Shown in pieces: positions 5,385 to 7,395 of a stretch of DNA of 7,395 bases; the first letter of the stretch is position 1; each line of letters opens with the position of its first letter. The notes below the pieces were generated by a model. It had not been told where the DNA came from. It did not search any database and saw nothing but the letters and a program-made list of their open reading frames with translations. Where the stretch lies: positions 1 to 7,395 of the forward strand of contig JAUYAJ010000446.1 in NCBI GenBank assembly GCA_030693565.1, given 5' to 3'. This DNA is from Rubrivivax sp. Lineage in GTDB: Bacteria > Pseudomonadota > Gammaproteobacteria > Burkholderiales > Burkholderiaceae_C. The position numbers and the translations under genes are program-made.

Positions 5385-5840
5385 ATGCCGCGCCGCCGCC
5401 GCCACAGTGCCGGCTTCACCCTGGTGGAGCTGGTGATGGTGATGCTGATCATCGGCGTGCTCGCGGCCTTCGTGTTGCCGCGCGCGCTCGACCTGACGAT
5501 GTGGCGGCTGCGCGCCTATGCCGACGCGCTGCAGTCCGAAGCCATGGCCTTGCAGCGCCTGGCGCTGGCCCAGCGCCGCCCCATCGTCGCCACCTTCACC
5601 CCTGGCGGCGCCACCTTCGCCTACGCCAGTGGCGAGGCCTTGCCGGCCCTGCCCTGCCCGGCCACCGCCACGCCTTGCATCGCCGAGGCCGGCGCCCGCA
5701 GCGTGGTCTTCAACGCCGGCCACAGCGGCCGCGCGATGACCTCGACCGGGGCCGCACTGGCCGTCACGCTGAGCGGCGGCGGCACCACCATCGCCTTGGT
5801 GGTGGAGAACGAAACAGGCCTGTTTCGCCCGCTTCCTTGA
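5385..5840 (+). CDS. mshC: MSHA minor pilin MshC (type IV prepilin-like)
   Basis: A 151-aa protein with a 10-residue Arg-rich leader ending in Gly10, then Phe11, Glu15 (+5) and a hydrophobic helix up to about residue 31, the class III signal processed by prepilin peptidase. The globular part has the S-x-x-x-A-L-Q-R-L-A-L-A-Q-R-R-P-I helix-strand transition typical of GspH-like minor pilins and MshC, a Cys pair at 91 and 98, and a C-terminal I-A-L-V-V-E-N-E-T-G-L segment that also recurs in this class. Length and position after the major pilin fit MshC. The gene lies 31 bases behind the pilin stop; the nearest GGAGG is 14 bases before the ATG and inside a hairpin, suggesting low translation. 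It would act in pilus priming or at the tip. GspH-like pseudopilin is the alternative description; context favours mshC. Confidence 0.78.
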   Translation: MPRRRRHSAGFTLVELVMVMLIIGVLAAFVLPRALDLTMWRLRAYADALQSEAMALQRLALAQRRPIVATFTPGGATFAYASGEALPALPCPATATPCIAEAGARSVVFNAGHSGRAMTSTGAALAVTLSGGGTTIALVVENETGLFRPLP

Positions 5841-5861
5841 CGCATCGGCGCCGCGCCGCCT

Positions 5862-5875
5862 TGCCTAGCATGGCC
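5862..5875 (+). promoter_or_regulatory. Promoter-like element upstream of mshD, near-copy of the one before mshE
   Basis: TGCCTAGCATGGCC differs at one base from the element at 1816-1829. It holds TAGCAT (5866-5871) as a possible -10 hexamer in the 58-base gap between mshC and mshD. A TTGACG lies at 5837-5842, but 23 bases from the hexamer, too far for a normal sigma-70 spacer. An internal promoter for mshDOP is possible. Confidence 0.3.
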
Positions 5876-5888
5876 CCTGGTTCAAGCC

Positions 5889-5893
5889 GAGGG
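5889..5893 (+). promoter_or_regulatory. Ribosome binding site of mshD
   Basis: GAGGG with a 5-base spacer to ATG 5899. It supports this start and independent translation initiation for mshD, unlike the overlapping mshO and mshP downstream. Confidence 0.65.
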
Positions 5894-5898
5894 CCGTT

Positions 5899-6489
5899 AT
5901 GGCGCTGCCGCACTTCAATCGGGTCAGACAAGTCACGCCACCGCGACAGCGGTCGGGCGGGCTGTCGCTCGTTGAACTGCTGATCTTCATCGTCGTCGTC
6001 AGCGCCGCACTCGCCGGGCTGCTGCGCGTCTTCGTCCAGGCCACCGTCGGCAGCGCCGACCCGCTGCTGCGCCGCCAGGCGCTGGCGATCGCCGAGTCGC
6101 TGCTCGAGGAAGTGCAGCTGATGCCCTTCACCTTCTGCGACAGCGACGACGCCCGCGTCGACGCCGCCACCAGCGTGGCCGACTGCGCCAGCGGCGCCGA
6201 CGCCCACGGCCCCGAAGCCGGCGAGAACCGCTTTGCGTCGCCGCAGTTCGACCATGTCAACGACTACCACGGCTATGCGATGAACGGCATCGTCGACATC
6301 ACGAACACCGCCGTCGCCGGCCTGGCCGGTTACCGCGCCAGCGTCGTCGTTGCCAGCGCGGCGCTGGGCAGCATCGCCGCCGCCAGCGGCGACGCCTTGC
6401 GCATCACCGTCACCGTCACCGGCCCCGACGGCGCCAGCCTGAGCCTGGACGGCTACCGCAGCCGCCACGCCCCCAATGCGTCGCTCTAG
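5899..6489 (+). CDS. mshD: MSHA minor pilin MshD
   Basis: A 196-aa prepilin-like protein with a longer 21-residue leader (rich in Arg and Pro) ending in Gly20-Gly21, then Leu22 at +1 and Glu26 at +5, followed by a hydrophobic helix to about residue 46. Leu instead of Phe at +1 is uncommon for type IV prepilins but compatible with cleavage. The region after the helix has the MshD pattern: S-A-D-P (52-55), then Q-A-L-A-I-A-E-S-L-L-E-E-V-Q-L-M-P-F (60-77), and later F-D-H-V-N-D-Y-H-G-Y (117-126). Cys80 and Cys96 flank an acidic loop and may form a disulphide. The start is fixed by a GAGGG ribosome binding site 5 bases before the ATG. It overlaps the next gene by 14 bases. Its role is as a low-abundance pilus tip or initiation subunit. 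The order C-D-O-P supports the naming. Confidence 0.83.
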   Translation: MALPHFNRVRQVTPPRQRSGGLSLVELLIFIVVVSAALAGLLRVFVQATVGSADPLLRRQALAIAESLLEEVQLMPFTFCDSDDARVDAATSVADCASGADAHGPEAGENRFASPQFDHVNDYHGYAMNGIVDITNTAVAGLAGYRASVVVASAALGSIAAASGDALRITVTVTGPDGASLSLDGYRSRHAPNASL

Positions 6490-7306
6490 TCCGACCCAAC
6501 GCGGCTTCACGCTGATCGAAGCCATCGTCGTCATCGTCATCACCGGCGTGCTGGCCGCCGTCATCACACGTTTCATCGTCCAGCCGGTGCAGGCTTATCT
6601 GGCCACGGTCGCACGCGCCAGCCTGGTCGCCGGCGCCGACCTGGCGCTGCGCCAGATCGGCCGCGACCTGCGCATCGCCTTGCCCAATAGCGCACGCGTC
6701 AACGCCGGCGGCAGCAGCCTGGAGCTGATCCCCAGCAGCGCCGGCGCGCGCTACGCCACCGCCGGCGCCGGCGCGCTGCAGTTCGGCGCTGTCGATACCA
6801 GCTTCGACATCATCGGCCCGGCGCTGACGCTGACGGCGGCGCAAGACCTGGTCTTCTACAACCTCGGCCCCGCCGTGCCCGACGCCAACGCCTACGCCGC
6901 CAGCACCAGCGCCGCCGAGCAGGCGCTGTCGAACCGGCGCCGCAGCAGCAGCGCCGCTGGCAGCGCCAGCACGGTGACGCTGAGTTCGCTGGCCGGCCTG
7001 CCGGTGACCGCGCTGGCACCGCCCCACCGCGTCATCGCCGTCGAGCCGCCGGTGAGCTACCGCTGCGATCTGGCCGCCGGCACGCTGCGCCGCCACCACG
7101 GTTATGGCTGGCAAGCCACCCAGCCCGACCCGCCGGCCGGCGGCAGCAGCGCGGTGCTGGCCAGCGGCGTCACCGGCTGCCGCTTCAGCGTCGACGCCAG
7201 CCTGGTGGCGGCGCGCGCGGACTTGATCAACCTGCACCTGCCGCTGGCCAGCGGCAGCGAAAGCGTGAGCCTGCACCATGCGGTCTACGTCGACAACCTG
7301 CCCTGA
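6476..7306 (+). CDS. mshO: MSHA minor pilin MshO (PulJ/GspJ-like)
   Basis: A 276-aa prepilin-like protein. The 10-residue leader ends in Gly10, followed by Phe11 and Glu15 (+5), with a hydrophobic helix to about residue 30. Next comes an amphipathic region with A-D-L-A-L-R-Q-I-G-R-D-L-R-I-A-L-P-N-S (54-72), the helix-to-head pattern of GspJ/MshO proteins in which Arg-rich turns precede A-L-P-N-S. Cys197 (in V-S-Y-R-C) and Cys235 (in G-V-T-G-C-R-F) bracket the C-terminal part in the family's usual places. A low-complexity Arg/Ser/Ala stretch at 154-165 looks like a surface loop. The ATG lies inside the end of mshD with no Shine-Dalgarno in front, so translation is probably coupled to mshD. It overlaps mshP by 29 bases. 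Expected to be a tip or priming subunit of the pilus. Confidence 0.83.
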   Translation: MRRSSPTQRGFTLIEAIVVIVITGVLAAVITRFIVQPVQAYLATVARASLVAGADLALRQIGRDLRIALPNSARVNAGGSSLELIPSSAGARYATAGAGALQFGAVDTSFDIIGPALTLTAAQDLVFYNLGPAVPDANAYAASTSAAEQALSNRRRSSSAAGSASTVTLSSLAGLPVTALAPPHRVIAVEPPVSYRCDLAAGTLRRHHGYGWQATQPDPPAGGSSAVLASGVTGCRFSVDASLVAARADLINLHLPLASGSESVSLHHAVYVDNLP

Positions 7307-7395
7307 GCGCAGCGCCGGCTTCACGATGGTGACGACCTTGTTCATCCTCGTCGTGCTGACCGCGCTGGGCGCCGCATTGGCGAGAATCAGCGTCC
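7278..7395 (+). CDS. mshP: MSHA minor pilin-like protein MshP, N-terminal part (cut by window end)
   Basis: Starting at ATG 7278, inside the end of mshO in another frame, 39 codons are visible before the window ends. They encode a 14-residue leader ending in Gly14, then Phe15-Thr-Met-Val-Thr and a hydrophobic helix (L-F-I-L-V-V-L-T-A-L-G-A-A-L). This is the MshP pattern, in which position +5 is not Glu (here Thr19), as in the GspK-like class. MshP proteins follow MshO in known loci. The rest of the gene lies outside, so length and domains cannot be checked. No Shine-Dalgarno stands before this ATG; coupling to mshO by the 29-base overlap is likely. An in-frame ATG at 7326 (Met17) would destroy the signal and is not favoured. 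Confidence 0.72.
   Translation, partial: MRSTSTTCPERSAGFTMVTTLFILVVLTALGAALARISV

Overview
The window reads as chromosomal DNA of a GC-rich betaproteobacterium, most likely of the order Burkholderiales (Rubrivivax/Leptothrix/Ideonella-like). This placement is inferred from strongly G/C-biased third codon positions, almost no long A/T runs, and the style of the genes; no marker gene fixes the genus. All recognised genes lie on the + strand. I saw no tRNA, rRNA, CRISPR array, insertion sequence or phage gene.

Layout. Positions 1-1470 hold the end of a TRAP transporter operon: the last 52 codons of the small membrane subunit (DctQ type), then a complete large permease (DctM type, 433 aa). Positions 1471-1865 are a roughly 400-base non-coding gap containing a perfect 15-bp hairpin and a weak promoter-like element. 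From 1866 to the right edge runs a mannose-sensitive haemagglutinin (MSHA) type IV pilus assembly cluster in the order mshE (assembly ATPase) - mshG (inner-membrane platform) - mshA/B-type pilin - mshC - mshD - mshO - mshP (cut by the window end). Each of the last five encodes a class III (type IV prepilin-like) N-terminus: a short basic leader, Gly at -1 and a hydrophobic helix.

How the genes work together. MshE should hydrolyse ATP at the cytoplasmic face and drive pilin insertion through the MshG platform. The 122-aa pilin should form the fibre. MshC, MshD, MshO and MshP are minor pilins expected at the tip or priming complex. A prepilin peptidase (not in the window) must process all five. 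The secretin and alignment genes (mshI to mshN) are not next to mshE, where many msh loci have them, so this cluster is either split or rearranged.

Regulation. Two signals point to control by the motile/sessile switch. MshE starts with a tandem 24-residue MshEN module, the known c-di-GMP-binding fold of this ATPase family. The gap before the pilin gene carries a sequence closely matching a sigma-28 (FliA, flagellar sigma) promoter, TCAAGTTC-N11-GCCGAAAA, with a good ribosome binding site further down. If real, pilin transcription is tied to the flagellar cascade while the motor is gated by c-di-GMP. A GC-rich hairpin between the major pilin and mshC could lower minor-pilin expression. The distal genes D/O/P overlap and look translationally coupled.

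No wholly new system is evident. The value lies in the regulatory architecture of the pilus cluster and in the unexplained structured gap before mshE.
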